Positions 1-8,153 are shown, numbered from the stretch's first letter. The stretch: 64,000 nucleotides of DNA from Solidesulfovibrio sp. (GCF_029978005.1 NZ_JARKOZ010000144.1:1-64000), one strand, 5' to 3'. The notes: generated from the sequence alone by a model not told the origin. Made by a program: numbers and translations.

Positions 1-38
1 GGGAGGGAACCCCTTTTTTCAAAAAGGGGTTCCCTCCC
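1..38. repeat. perfect 18-bp inverted repeat
   Basis: Positions 1-18 and 21-38 are exact reverse complements around a 2-nt loop. The arm is G-rich outside and T-rich next to the loop. The element lies just before the first gene and could be the terminator of whatever lies upstream, or a dispersed palindromic element. No T-tract follows the stem on + within the window. Confidence 0.6.
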
Positions 39-66
39 CCGGTTCCTCGCTCCACGCACGGAGGTC

Positions 67-1917
67 ATGATGGAACGGCAGGTCATGGAGACGGACATCG
101 TCTGCGTCGGGTTTGGACCGGCCATGGGCGGATTTCTGACCACCCTGGCCCGGGGCATCGTCAACGAGGACGGGTCGCCGGTCATGGAGAGCCCGCTGGC
201 TCCGGGGCTGCCGCCGCAGGTCATCTGCTACGAGCGCGCCGACGACTTGGGCGTCGGCGTCTCCGGCGTGGTCTCCAAGGCGCGCGGCATCCGGCTGAGC
301 TTTCCCGACCTCAAGCCCGCCGACCTGCCCATGTGCGCCCCCATCGCCGACGAGAAGGTCGTCTACCTCCTCGACCCCGTGGGGGCCAGCCGCCGGCCGC
401 TGCTCATGAAGCTCAAGGACATGGCCATAAAGGCCCTGGGCGAGAAGCTCCCGGGCTACAAGGACATGGCCGTGGAGCTGCCGTACATTCCACCCTTCCT
501 GCAAAAGCACGGCGGCCTGACCTTTTCCATCGGCCAGTTCAACCAGTGGGTGGCCGGCAACGTCATGGCCACCGGCGCGGCGCAGATCTGGCCCGGCTCG
601 CCCGTGGCCGCGCCGCTGGTCGAAAACCGCAAGGTGGTGGGCGTGCGCCTGGCCGACCAGGGCGTGGACAAAAACGGCAAGCCCGACGCCGCCTACATGC
701 CCGGCATGGACGTGCGCGCCGCACTCACGGTCGTCGGCGACGGCCCGGTGGGGCCGGTCGGCCGCGCCATCGACGACATGCGCGGCCTGCCCGCCGGCAA
801 GCACCAGCGCGACTACGCCGTGGGCATGAAGCTGGTCATCGACCTGCCCGCCCACTGCCCCTGGAAGCAGGGCACGGTCATCCACACCATCGGCTTCCCC
901 GAGCCGGAAATCTTCGGCTTCCTCTACGTGCTGCCCGACCGCACGGCCTCGCTGGGCATCTTCGTGCCCTCCTGGTTCGACAACCCCGTGCGCACGGCCT
1001 ACCGCTACCTCCAGCACTGGATGCGCCACCCCTACATCTGGAAGAACATCAAGGGCGGCGAACTGCGCTCCTTCGGCGCGAAGACGCTGCAGGAAGCCGG
1101 GCGCAACGGCGAGCCCTACCTCGTGGGCGACGGCTACGCCCGCATCGGCGAAGGCTCCGGCACCACCAACGTGCTCACCGGCTCCGGCGTGGACGAGGCC
1201 TGGACCTCGGGCGTGCTGCTCGGCGAGGCCGTGGTCGGGCTGCTGGAGCAGGGCCTGCCCTTCACCGCCGAGAACCTCGAAAAGACCTACGTCGCCCGCC
1301 GCCGCGCCTCCTGGCTCGACGCCGAGGCCAAGATCGCCGCCCGCTCCCGCGAGGGCTTCGCCGCCGGCTTCCTGCCGGGACTTATCGGCATGGGCATCTG
1401 CGGCCTGACCAAGGGCATGCTCTGCTGGCCGGCGGATTCGAAGCCCACCCACAAGCGCATCCCGAGCATCGAGGAATACTACCGCTGCCGCATCCCCTGC
1501 GAGGAGATCGCGCGCATCCGCCGCGAGGCCACGGCCAAGGGCCAGGCGCTGCACGACGCCCTCATGGACCGCGCGGGCTGGCCGGCCGTGGAATACGACG
1601 GCAAACTGCTCGTCTCCCACCAGGACGCCTTGCTTATTGGCGGCAAGGTGCAGGCCGCGCCGGGCTACGCCGACCACGTCGTCTTCGACGACCCGGACGT
1701 CTGCCGGGCCTGCTGCGAAAAGACCTGCATCGAGGCCTGCTCCGGACAGGCCATCACCACCAACCCGGACGACGGCGTGCCGCTTTTCGACCGGGAAAAG
1801 TGCGTGCACTGCGGGGCCTGCCTCTGGAACTGCTCCAAGCCCTCCAAGGCCGACCCCGAACGCACCAACATCACCTTCAAAGCCGCCGCCGGCGGCTTGC
1901 ACTCGGCGGAGAACTGA
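67..1917 (+). CDS. ETF:quinone oxidoreductase-like FAD protein with C-terminal 4Fe-4S domain
   Basis: This is probably a flavin/iron-sulfur dehydrogenase that passes electrons between the ETF encoded just downstream and a quinone or ferredoxin-type partner. The N-terminus has a dinucleotide-binding stretch (TDIVCVGFGPAMGG, about residues 8-21) typical of FAD oxidoreductases, and the body follows the ETF:QO/geranylgeranyl-reductase-like pattern. The C-terminus (about residues 546-600) carries a ferredoxin-like domain with CRACCEKTCIEAC and CVHCGACLWNC, enough cysteines for one or two clusters. GGAGG sits 2 nt before the ATG at 67 and 5 nt before the ATG at 70, so 70 may be the true start, and another in-frame ATG lies at 85. 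At 616 residues it is longer than flavoprotein-only relatives because of the ferredoxin module. etfB and etfA follow on the same strand after a palindromic spacer. The exact electron acceptor is not visible from sequence. Confidence 0.82.
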   Translation: MMERQVMETDIVCVGFGPAMGGFLTTLARGIVNEDGSPVMESPLAPGLPPQVICYERADDLGVGVSGVVSKARGIRLSFPDLKPADLPMCAPIADEKVVYLLDPVGASRRPLLMKLKDMAIKALGEKLPGYKDMAVELPYIPPFLQKHGGLTFSIGQFNQWVAGNVMATGAAQIWPGSPVAAPLVENRKVVGVRLADQGVDKNGKPDAAYMPGMDVRAALTVVGDGPVGPVGRAIDDMRGLPAGKHQRDYAVGMKLVIDLPAHCPWKQGTVIHTIGFPEPEIFGFLYVLPDRTASLGIFVPSWFDNPVRTAYRYLQHWMRHPYIWKNIKGGELRSFGAKTLQEAGRNGEPYLVGDGYARIGEGSGTTNVLTGSGVDEAWTSGVLLGEAVVGLLEQGLPFTAENLEKTYVARRRASWLDAEAKIAARSREGFAAGFLPGLIGMGICGLTKGMLCWPADSKPTHKRIPSIEEYYRCRIPCEEIARIRREATAKGQALHDALMDRAGWPAVEYDGKLLVSHQDALLIGGKVQAAPGYADHVVFDDPDVCRACCEKTCIEACSGQAITTNPDDGVPLFDREKCVHCGACLWNCSKPSKADPERTNITFKAAAGGLHSAEN

Positions 1918-1942
1918 GGAAGGGAAGAAGAAAAGAGAAGAG

Positions 1943-2014
1943 CCAGGAGGGGCGTCGCCCCTCCTGGACCTCCCCATCGGGGGGGATAATCCCCCCCGAA
2001 CCCCCTTGATGGGG
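1943..2014. repeat. compound GC-rich palindromic element between the oxidoreductase and etfB
   Basis: Two adjacent hairpins are visible. Positions 1943-1954 pair with 1956-1967 (CCAGGAGGGGCG and its complement). Positions 1978-1985 pair with 1991-1998 (C plus seven G, then seven C plus G, around ATAAT). An outer CCCCATC/GATGGGG pair (1972-1978, 2008-2014) encloses the second. No clean T-tract follows. It may attenuate transcription between the oxidoreductase and etfBA, or be a dispersed palindromic repeat; a similar element lies at 14656-14678. Confidence 0.55.
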
Positions 2015-2144
2015 GGAAATGAAGGGGGATAGCTTCGTTGCAGTCCTTGGCGGGGGCGCGGTCGGGAAGTTCTCCCGCCCGCGCTCCCGAAAGGGATAGC
2101 GGTTTACAAAGAACACCTTGGGAGTTTTTTGGGAAGGAGTGCCT

Positions 2145-2945
2145 ATGTTTCATATCGTCGTATGCGGCGGTATAGTGCCCGATCCGTTGCAGACCTTGGA
2201 GCCGGTCAAGGGTCCGACCGGCTGGGGGCTCAAAAACGAGATGATGTTGCCGTCGATCCTCGACCCCTGGGCGTCCCACGCCCTGTACGAGGCCGCGCAC
2301 CTGGCCAAGTCCGCCGCCGGCAGCAAGGTCTGGCTGGTGTCGCTGGGGCCCAAGGCCAAGTTGCAGCAGGTCATGATGACCGTGGCCCAGAAGGCTCCCT
2401 TCGAGCTGGTGGTGGCCGACGGCCCGGCCGGCGGCTTCACGGACAGCTCCGAGGTCGCGGCGGCGCTTTTCGCCGCCATCGAGGGCATCGCCGGCCTCGA
2501 CAAGTCCAAGCTGCTGGTCTTCGGCGGCTGGCAGTCGGCCTCGCGCGGCGCGGGCTCCACCCTGCAGATCCTGGGCGAGAAGCTCGGCGTCGTGGACCAG
2601 TTCCAGGGCGTGGACAAGCTGACCGTCGGGGCGGACGGCTCCCTTGAAATCATGGAGCGCATCGAGGGCGGGGCCTACCTGGTCTCGACCTGCGCCGGCG
2701 CGCCGGCCGTGCTCGGCTGGGCCACGGGCGAGCTGCCCGAGCCGCCCAACAATCCGCAGGTGGGCATGGCCAACATGCGCCTCGTCATGCCGGCCCTGCA
2801 AAAGGCCAAGCCCGCCGCCATCGACGCGGCGGCCATCGACTACAAGTCCGTGGCCGTGCCGGCCCAGAAGCGGGAGACCCGCCTGGTCAAGGACACGCCC
2901 GTGGAAGACATCGCCCGGGACATCATCGCCTGGATCAACAGCTAG
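2145..2945 (+). CDS. etfB: electron transfer flavoprotein subunit beta
   Basis: This is the small subunit of a heterodimeric electron transfer flavoprotein. The 266-residue length and sequence flow match EtfB: an N-terminal VVCGGIVPDP opening (canonical EtfB has V.VKxVPD), a central nucleotide-binding Rossmann-like half, and a C-terminal arm (NNPQVGMANMRLVMPALQKA) matching the family's P..PN.MKAKKKPI region. The ATG at 2145 is chosen because GAAGGAG lies 7 nt upstream; an in-frame TTG at 2118 would add nine residues without family support. etfA starts 18 nt downstream, so the two form one transcript. With the ETF:QO-like gene upstream this is a complete dehydrogenase-to-quinone module, though the donor dehydrogenase is not in the window. 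Confidence 0.9.
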   Translation: MFHIVVCGGIVPDPLQTLEPVKGPTGWGLKNEMMLPSILDPWASHALYEAAHLAKSAAGSKVWLVSLGPKAKLQQVMMTVAQKAPFELVVADGPAGGFTDSSEVAAALFAAIEGIAGLDKSKLLVFGGWQSASRGAGSTLQILGEKLGVVDQFQGVDKLTVGADGSLEIMERIEGGAYLVSTCAGAPAVLGWATGELPEPPNNPQVGMANMRLVMPALQKAKPAAIDAAAIDYKSVAVPAQKRETRLVKDTPVEDIARDIIAWINS

Positions 2946-2963
2946 GGCAGGAGGCGCGACAAC

Positions 2964-3989
2964 ATGGAATCCGTACTTTTTCTCGCCCATACCGAGGCTG
3001 ACGCCGGCCTGTCCAAGGCCTCCCTGGAGGCCCTGACCGCGGCCAAGTCCCTGGCCGAGGGGCTCGGCGCGCCGCTTTCCGTCGGCCTTTTCGGCGCGGA
3101 CGTGGCCGGGGCGGCGGGTGTTCTGGCCGGCTGCGGCGCGGCCTCCTTCCACGGCGTTTCGGGCGAGGCCTTCGGCCAGCCCCGCTACGCCACGGACGCC
3201 GCCGCCATGGAGGCCCTGTGCAAGGCCGCCGGCGCGACCCTTGTCGTCGCGGCCGACGATTCCCGCGTCTCCCGGGCGCTTCCGGGCGTGGCCGCGCGGC
3301 TCGGCGGGCGCATCGACGCCCACGTGACGGCCGTTTCCGCCAAGGACGGCGCGCCCGTGGCCACGCGCGGCTACTACCGCCAGCGCATGCAGGCCGAGCT
3401 CAGCCGCGCCGGGCGTCCCTGGTGCCTGACCGTCTCGGCCGGCTGCCACGCCGCCTACGACGGCGCGCCGGGCCAGGTCGCCGTCACGGCCGTCGACGTG
3501 CCGGTCACGGCGGCGCTCACCCGCACCGCGGTCAAGGCCGTCATCGCGCCCTCGGCCGACGAGCAGACCATCCGCCCCGACGCCAAGCTGCTGTTCGTGG
3601 CCGGCGCGGGCTGGACGAAAAAGCAGCCCGACGGCGCGCCCCACGTGGCCGAGGCCGGCGAACTGATCCTTGGGTTCCTCGGCAGGTCCAAGGCGTCGCT
3701 CGGCAGCAGCAAGTCGCTGGTGGACATGGGCGGCGAGGGCGAGGCCGTACTGCCCTTCCTCAGCCACCTGCACCAGGTCGGCCAGACCGGCGCGACGCCG
3801 CGCCATCCCAAGGGCCTGGCCACCTGCTGCCACGGCGAGGAGCCCCACGTGGTCGGCTGGCGCTTCATCGCCGAGCGCCGGGCCGTGAACCTCGACGCCT
3901 CCTGCGGCTGGGCGCAAGGCAAAGCCGACGTGCTCTACGTGGCCGACGCCTTCGCGGTCATGAAAAAGATCAACGAGCTGCTGGGATAA
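2964..3989 (+). CDS. etfA: electron transfer flavoprotein subunit alpha, with variant FAD loop
   Basis: This is the large, FAD-binding subunit partnering EtfB. The C-terminal half carries the family's FAD-domain hallmarks, including VDMGGEGE and VGQTGATPRHP (the VGQTG loop). Directly after, canonical EtfA has an SG.SGA.QH loop; here the equivalent stretch reads TCCHGEEPHVVGW, followed by NLDASCGWAQGKADV where N.DP.APIF is usual. The cysteines and loss of the usual loop may alter flavin potential or add a ligand; that is inference. The ATG at 2964 has AGGAGG upstream at normal spacing. Its 341-residue length is close to normal (about 310-340). A strong terminator follows at 4011-4047, closing the operon. 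Confidence 0.88.
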   Translation: MESVLFLAHTEADAGLSKASLEALTAAKSLAEGLGAPLSVGLFGADVAGAAGVLAGCGAASFHGVSGEAFGQPRYATDAAAMEALCKAAGATLVVAADDSRVSRALPGVAARLGGRIDAHVTAVSAKDGAPVATRGYYRQRMQAELSRAGRPWCLTVSAGCHAAYDGAPGQVAVTAVDVPVTAALTRTAVKAVIAPSADEQTIRPDAKLLFVAGAGWTKKQPDGAPHVAEAGELILGFLGRSKASLGSSKSLVDMGGEGEAVLPFLSHLHQVGQTGATPRHPKGLATCCHGEEPHVVGWRFIAERRAVNLDASCGWAQGKADVLYVADAFAVMKKINELLG

Positions 3990-4010
3990 CCGCCAGCGAA
4001 CGTCTTCACG

Positions 4011-4047
4011 GGCCGGGAAGGGCGAGCGCCCCCCCCGGCCTTTTTTT
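4011..4047 (+). terminator. rho-independent terminator after etfA
   Basis: GGCCGGG (4011-4017) pairs with CCCGGCC (4034-4040), with an additional inner GGGCG/CGCCC pairing, and is followed immediately by seven T (4041-4047). Confidence 0.88.
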
Positions 4048-4053
4048 CGGACC

Positions 4054-4082
4054 TTGACATTGTTTGACGTCAAACTTATTCA
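4054..4082 (+). promoter_or_regulatory. predicted marR promoter with embedded operator palindrome
   Basis: TTGACA at 4054-4059 is a perfect -35, followed 17 nt later by TATTCA (4077-4082), a weak -10. The spacer contains TGTTTGA-CG-TCAAAC (4061-4075), a dyad that recurs as TGTTTGA-TC-TCAAACA before the next gene (4529-4544). This suggests MarR autorepression by occlusion between -35 and -10. The predicted transcript start falls at about 4089-4090, on the ATG itself. Confidence 0.6.
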
Positions 4083-4089
4083 TTCGACC

Positions 4090-4515
4090 ATGGAAACGCA
4101 GCGCATCGCCGCCCTCATCGGCGACGTCCACGCCGGGGTGAACCGCTCCCTGGCCGCCGCCCTGGAAAGCCGGGGCATCAAGGGACTGGCCCCGTCCCAC
4201 GGAGCCATCCTGCACCACCTCTTTCTCAGGGGCGAGGCGTCCATGAAGGAGCTGGCCGCGGCCGCCAAGCGGGATAAGTCCACGGTGACGGCGCTGGTCA
4301 AAAAGCTCGTGGCCGCCGGCTACGTGGCCACGGAAGCCGCGCCGGACGACCTGCGCAGCGTCCGGGTGCGCCTGACCGGGGCCGGCCGGGCCCTGGAGCC
4401 GGCGTTCCGGGAGATCTCCCAGGCGCTGCTGGAAAGGGCCTGGCGCGGGATCGCGCCGGACGACCGGGGGCGGCTCGTGCGTCTCCTCGAGACCATGGAA
4501 GCCAATTTCCTTTAA
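4090..4515 (+). CDS. MarR-family transcriptional regulator
   Basis: A 141-residue winged-helix repressor of the MarR family. The central region has the diagnostic recognition-helix run (MKELAAAAKRDKSTVTALVKKL) followed by a wing with the conserved D.R...V.LT arrangement (DDLRSVRVRLTGAG), and an N-terminal dimerisation helix. The ATG at 4090 is preferred over an upstream in-frame TTG at 4054 because that TTG is the promoter -35. No Shine-Dalgarno lies before 4090 and the predicted transcript start is at the ATG, so the mRNA may be leaderless. The matching dyads upstream of this gene and the next imply that it controls itself and the NAD(P)-binding reductase 42 nt downstream. The inducer is unknown; quinone or electrophile sensing would fit the neighbour but is inference. 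Confidence 0.9.
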   Translation: METQRIAALIGDVHAGVNRSLAAALESRGIKGLAPSHGAILHHLFLRGEASMKELAAAAKRDKSTVTALVKKLVAAGYVATEAAPDDLRSVRVRLTGAGRALEPAFREISQALLERAWRGIAPDDRGRLVRLLETMEANFL

Positions 4516-4528
4516 TTTTTGCCCGATT

Positions 4529-4544
4529 TGTTTGATCTCAAACA
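4529..4544 (+). promoter_or_regulatory. second MarR operator-like dyad
   Basis: TGTTTGA and TCAAACA form perfect 7-bp arms around TC. The dyad is nearly identical to the one at 4061-4076 in front of marR. It sits between the marR stop and the ribosome-binding site of the downstream gene, where a bound repressor would block an internal promoter or transcription through from marR. Confidence 0.6.
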
Positions 4545-4557
4545 GAAGGAGGACGTC

Positions 4558-5415
4558 ATGATCGCCATCACCGCCGCGACGGGCCGTCTGGGACAGGCCG
4601 TCATCGAGGAATGCAAGGCCCGGGGACTGACGCGGGGCGTGCGCCTGACCGCCCGCGCGCCGGAGAAGCTCGAGGCGCTCAAAAGCCTGGGTTTCGAAAC
4701 GGCCCGGGCCGACTACGACGATCCGGCCAGCCTGGAGGCGGCCTTCGCCGGGGTGGAGACGCTCCTGCTCGTTTCCGGGGCGGGAAGCAACGAGACGCGC
4801 ATCGCCAACCACCGCGCCGCCGTGGACGCGGCCAGGAAGGCGGGAGTCAAGCGCATCGTCTACACGAGCGCGGTCAATCCCGTGCCCGGGAGCAAGTTCA
4901 CGTGGGTCGCCGCCCATGTGGCCACCGAGGCGTACCTGAAGGCCTCGGGGCTGGCCTATGTGCTGCTTCGCGACAACATGTACGCCGCCAACCTGGACGC
5001 GCTGCTGGCCAAGGCCAGGGAGACGGGCGTGTTCGCCATGCCGGGGGCCAGGGGGAAGGTCGCCTACGTCACGCACCGGGACGTGGCCGCGGCGGCCGTG
5101 GGCGCGCTGACCGGAGCGGCCAGGGACAACGCCGTCTACGAACTGACCGGGCCCGTGGCCTACGACGGCGAGGACGTGGCCAAGGCGCTTTCGCTGGCCC
5201 TGGGCAAGCCGGTGCGGGCGGTGGACGCCGCGCCGGAGGATTTCGCCGCCGCCTTTCGGGCGGCCGGGATGCCCGAGGATGTGGTGGAGGCGCTCATCAG
5301 CATCTACGCCGCCTCGGAAGCCGGGGAATACGCCGGCGTGACAGGCGACGTGGAGGCGCTGTCCGGCCGGCCGGCCACGGCCCTGGCCGCGTACGTCAAG
5401 GCGTTTTTCGCCTGA
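4558..5415 (+). CDS. NmrA/QorB-like NAD(P)-binding oxidoreductase
   Basis: An atypical short-chain dehydrogenase fold of the NmrA/YtfG (QorB) type, 285 residues. The N-terminal MIAITAATGRLGQAV gives the glycine-rich dinucleotide-binding loop, later residues include VKRIVYTSAV and a YVLLRDNMYAANL segment, and the C-terminal third is the variable substrate lobe. Such proteins are NAD(P)H:quinone oxidoreductases or redox-sensing nucleotide binders. AAGGAGG (4546-4552) precedes the ATG at 4558 at ideal spacing; an in-frame upstream TTG (4519) would cross the operator and is rejected. The gene is immediately behind a MarR regulator and shares its operator motif, a common layout for quinone or electrophile detoxification. 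Substrate is not determinable from sequence. Confidence 0.8.
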   Translation: MIAITAATGRLGQAVIEECKARGLTRGVRLTARAPEKLEALKSLGFETARADYDDPASLEAAFAGVETLLLVSGAGSNETRIANHRAAVDAARKAGVKRIVYTSAVNPVPGSKFTWVAAHVATEAYLKASGLAYVLLRDNMYAANLDALLAKARETGVFAMPGARGKVAYVTHRDVAAAAVGALTGAARDNAVYELTGPVAYDGEDVAKALSLALGKPVRAVDAAPEDFAAAFRAAGMPEDVVEALISIYAASEAGEYAGVTGDVEALSGRPATALAAYVKAFFA

Positions 5416-5432
5416 GCCTTGGGGCCGCGCGA

Positions 5433-5466
5433 CCGGGCCGGTGGAAAGGGGTTTCCCCCGGCCCGG
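5433..5466. terminator. bidirectional hairpin between convergent genes
   Basis: CCGGGCCGG (5433-5441) pairs with CCGGCCCGG (5458-5466), extended by GGAAA/TTTCC inside. It lies between the convergent oxidoreductase and glgP. There is no clear T-tract on either side, so termination is inferred from position and stem strength. Confidence 0.5.
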
Positions 5467-5473
5467 CCGCCGG

Positions 5474-7927
5474 TCATTCCCCGAGGGGCTCGATGTTCCA
5501 GATGCGGCGGGCGTATTCCATGACCGCCCGGTCGCTGGAGAAAAAGCCCATGTTGGCCGTGTTGAGGATGGATTTGCGGCTCCAGGCGTCCGGGTCCAGG
5601 TAGAGCGCATTGACCCGGTCCTGGGCCTCGATGCAGGCCCGGTAGTCGGCCGTGACGCAGTAGTAGTCGCCGTGGTCGAGGAGGTTGGCGATGACCGGGG
5701 CGAAGAGGTCGGGCTCGTCCGGGACGAAGAAGCCGCGCCCGATCATGTCCAGGACTTCGGCCAGCTCGGCGTCGTCGCGCACGCGCCGGCGCGGGTCCAC
5801 GCCGTGGGCCCGCGCGGCCGCCACCTCGGCGGCGGTCAGGCCGAAGATGAAGATGTTGTCCTCCCCCACTTCCTGCATGATCTCGATGTTGGCCCCGTCC
5901 AGGGTGCCGATGGTCAGCGCGCCATTCAGGGCGAACTTCATGTTGCCCGTGCCCGAGGCCTCCATGCCGGCGGTGGAGATCTGCTGGGACAGGTCCGCGG
6001 CCGGGATGACCTTCTCGGCCTGGGACACGCAGTAGTTGGGCAGAAAGAGCATGCGCAGCCGGCCCCGCATGGCCGGGTCGGCGTTGACCTTCTCGCCCAC
6101 GGCCGTGATGAGCCGGATGATGCGCTTGGCCATGAAGTAGCCGGGCGCGGCCTTGCCGCCGACGAGCACCGTGCGCGGCGGCACGGCCAGGCCCGGGTCG
6201 CGGCGCAGGCGGTTGTAGAGGGTGACGACGTGCAGCACGTTGAGAAGTTGGCGCTTGTACTCGTGCATGCGTTTGACCTGGACGTCGAAGAGCGTGTCCG
6301 GGTTGATGCCGAGTCCCGTTTTTCGCAGCGCGTACCGGGCCAGCCGCTTCTTGTTGTCGCGCTTGGCCGTGCGCCAGGCCTGGCGGAAAGCCGGGTCCTC
6401 GGCCAGGGGGACGAGCTTTTCGAGTTTCGTGAGGTCCTTGGTCCAGTCCGGGCCGATGGCCTCGGTGATGAGCCGCGACAGGGAGGGATTGGCCTGGAGC
6501 AGCCAGCGGCGGGGCGTGACGCCGTTGGTCACGTTGGTGAACTTGCCCGGGTAGAAGGCGTCGAAATCCGGGAACACGCTCTGGCGCAGGATGTCGGAAT
6601 GGAGTCTGGCCACGCCGTTGACGGCATGGCTGCCGACGATGGCCAAGTGGGCCATGCGCACCCGGGAGCTGCCCCGGTCGATGACGGCCATGCGGGCGAG
6701 CTTGCCCGGGTCGTTGGGATGCTTCGCCGCCACCTCGGCCAGGAAGCGCCGGTCGATCTCGGCGATGATCTCCAGGTGGCGCGGCAGCACCCGGCCCAAG
6801 AGGTCCATGGGCCAAGTCTCCAGGGCCTCGGGCAGCACGGTGTGGTTGGTGTAGGCGAAGGTGGCCCGGCAGATGTCCCAGGCCTCGTCCCAGGCGAGAA
6901 ACTCCTCGTCCACCAGGATGCGCATGAGTTCGGCCACGGCGATGGTGGGGTGGGTGTCGTTTAACTGGATGGCCACCTTGTCGGCGAAGCCCTCGAAGGA
7001 GGGGCCGGACTTGCGGTGGCGGCGCACGATGTCGCGAAGCGTGGCCGCGACCAGGAAATACTGCTGCTTGAGGCGCAGCTCCTTGCCGGCCACGGGCTCG
7101 TCGTTGGGGTAGAGCACCTTGGAGATGTTTTCCGAGAGGATCTTGGCCTGCATGGCCCCGACGAAGTCGCCCTGGTTGAAGTCGCGCAGCGAAAACTCCT
7201 GGGACGAGGCGGCCGCCCACAGCCGCATGTTGGTCACGTGGCCGCCGCCGTGCCCCGGGATGAGGATGTCGCAGGGCATGGCCATGACCGAGTCCGCGTC
7301 CACCCAGCGGTAGCGCAGGGCGCCCTTGTCGTCGCGGTAGGCTTCGCTTCTGCCGTGGAAGCGCACCTCGTAGAGGTGCTCCACACGGTCGATGACCCAG
7401 GGGCTGCCGTGACGCCGCCAGTTGTCGGCCTTTTCCTCCTGCCAGCCGCCCACGATGGTCTGGTGGAAGAGGCCGTAGTCGTAGAGGATGCCGTAGCCGT
7501 AGCCGGGAACGCCCAGGGTGGCGATGGAGTCCATGTAGCACGAGGCCAGCCGCCCCAGGCCCCCGTTGCCGAGGCCGGCGTCGCGCTCCTCCTCGGCCAG
7601 GTCGTCCAGGGCGTAGCCCAGCGACGAGGCGACCTCGCGGCAGCCTTCCTCCATGCCCATGTTGGTGATGTAGTTCATGAGGAAGCGGCCGGGCAGGAAC
7701 TCCATGGACAGGTAATAGACCCGCTTGCTCATGGAGTCGTAGTAGGAGGCCTGGGTGGCCAGCCACATGCGGATGAGGCGGTCGCGGATGGCGTAGGCCA
7801 GGCCGCTGAAATAGCGGAAGGGGTCGGGCGGGTAGAGGTCGTTGCCGAGATTGGACAGGATGTGGCGGCGGATGTCCTCGCCGAGCGAACCGAGGTCGTG
7901 GAAATCGGACACGCTTCCCTTGGCCAT
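5474..7927 (-). CDS. glgP: glycogen/starch phosphorylase
   Basis: This is the PLP-dependent cytoplasmic enzyme that phosphorolyses alpha-1,4-glucan ends to glucose-1-phosphate. At 817 residues it is full length for the GT35 family. Recognisable blocks run from the N-terminal YYLSMEFLPGR, through GLGNGGLGRLASCYMDS and QLNDTHPT, to the PLP-lysine signature EASGTGNMKFALNGAL (lysine near residue 662) and the terminal NTANMGFFSSDR. The ATG at 7927 has GGGAGAGG upstream. It stands alone on - with no other glycogen genes nearby. A -35/-10 pair at 8081-8109 gives a plausible promoter. It is convergent with the MarR/QorB-like pair and separated from it by a hairpin. Confidence 0.97.
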   Translation of the reverse strand: MAKGSVSDFHDLGSLGEDIRRHILSNLGNDLYPPDPFRYFSGLAYAIRDRLIRMWLATQASYYDSMSKRVYYLSMEFLPGRFLMNYITNMGMEEGCREVASSLGYALDDLAEEERDAGLGNGGLGRLASCYMDSIATLGVPGYGYGILYDYGLFHQTIVGGWQEEKADNWRRHGSPWVIDRVEHLYEVRFHGRSEAYRDDKGALRYRWVDADSVMAMPCDILIPGHGGGHVTNMRLWAAASSQEFSLRDFNQGDFVGAMQAKILSENISKVLYPNDEPVAGKELRLKQQYFLVAATLRDIVRRHRKSGPSFEGFADKVAIQLNDTHPTIAVAELMRILVDEEFLAWDEAWDICRATFAYTNHTVLPEALETWPMDLLGRVLPRHLEIIAEIDRRFLAEVAAKHPNDPGKLARMAVIDRGSSRVRMAHLAIVGSHAVNGVARLHSDILRQSVFPDFDAFYPGKFTNVTNGVTPRRWLLQANPSLSRLITEAIGPDWTKDLTKLEKLVPLAEDPAFRQAWRTAKRDNKKRLARYALRKTGLGINPDTLFDVQVKRMHEYKRQLLNVLHVVTLYNRLRRDPGLAVPPRTVLVGGKAAPGYFMAKRIIRLITAVGEKVNADPAMRGRLRMLFLPNYCVSQAEKVIPAADLSQQISTAGMEASGTGNMKFALNGALTIGTLDGANIEIMQEVGEDNIFIFGLTAAEVAAARAHGVDPRRRVRDDAELAEVLDMIGRGFFVPDEPDLFAPVIANLLDHGDYYCVTADYRACIEAQDRVNALYLDPDAWSRKSILNTANMGFFSSDRAVMEYARRIWNIEPLGE

Positions 7928-8153
7928 GGCCTCTCCCTGGGCGGGGGGGAAGGCGTCCCCTGCCGGAGCGCTTCCCGGGGCTCCCCCGCGGTTGATGCGT
8001 TGGCGCGCCGCCTGGGGCGGGGAGTCCTGCGCCGGGCCGCGAAAATCCGGCGAGCCGGCGGCCGATTCGGCGCTTATCCGTGTCTACGGAATGGCGGACA
8101 TGTTGTCAAAGCGGGACGACAGGGCGGGACCGGGAGGCGGGAAAAAGTCGTTT
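7928..8153. other. glgP leader region
   Basis: There is no convincing gene here. On -, TTGACA (8109-8104), a 17-nt spacer and TAGACA (8086-8081) form a plausible sigma-70 promoter about 145 nt upstream of the glgP start. The rest is GC-rich leader with no recognised riboswitch. Confidence 0.45.

Noticed and set aside
4006-5610. Long leftward open frame opposite marR and the reductase
   Set aside because: It is antisense to well-supported genes, has repetitive G/R/H-rich composition from high-GC third positions, and shows no domain.
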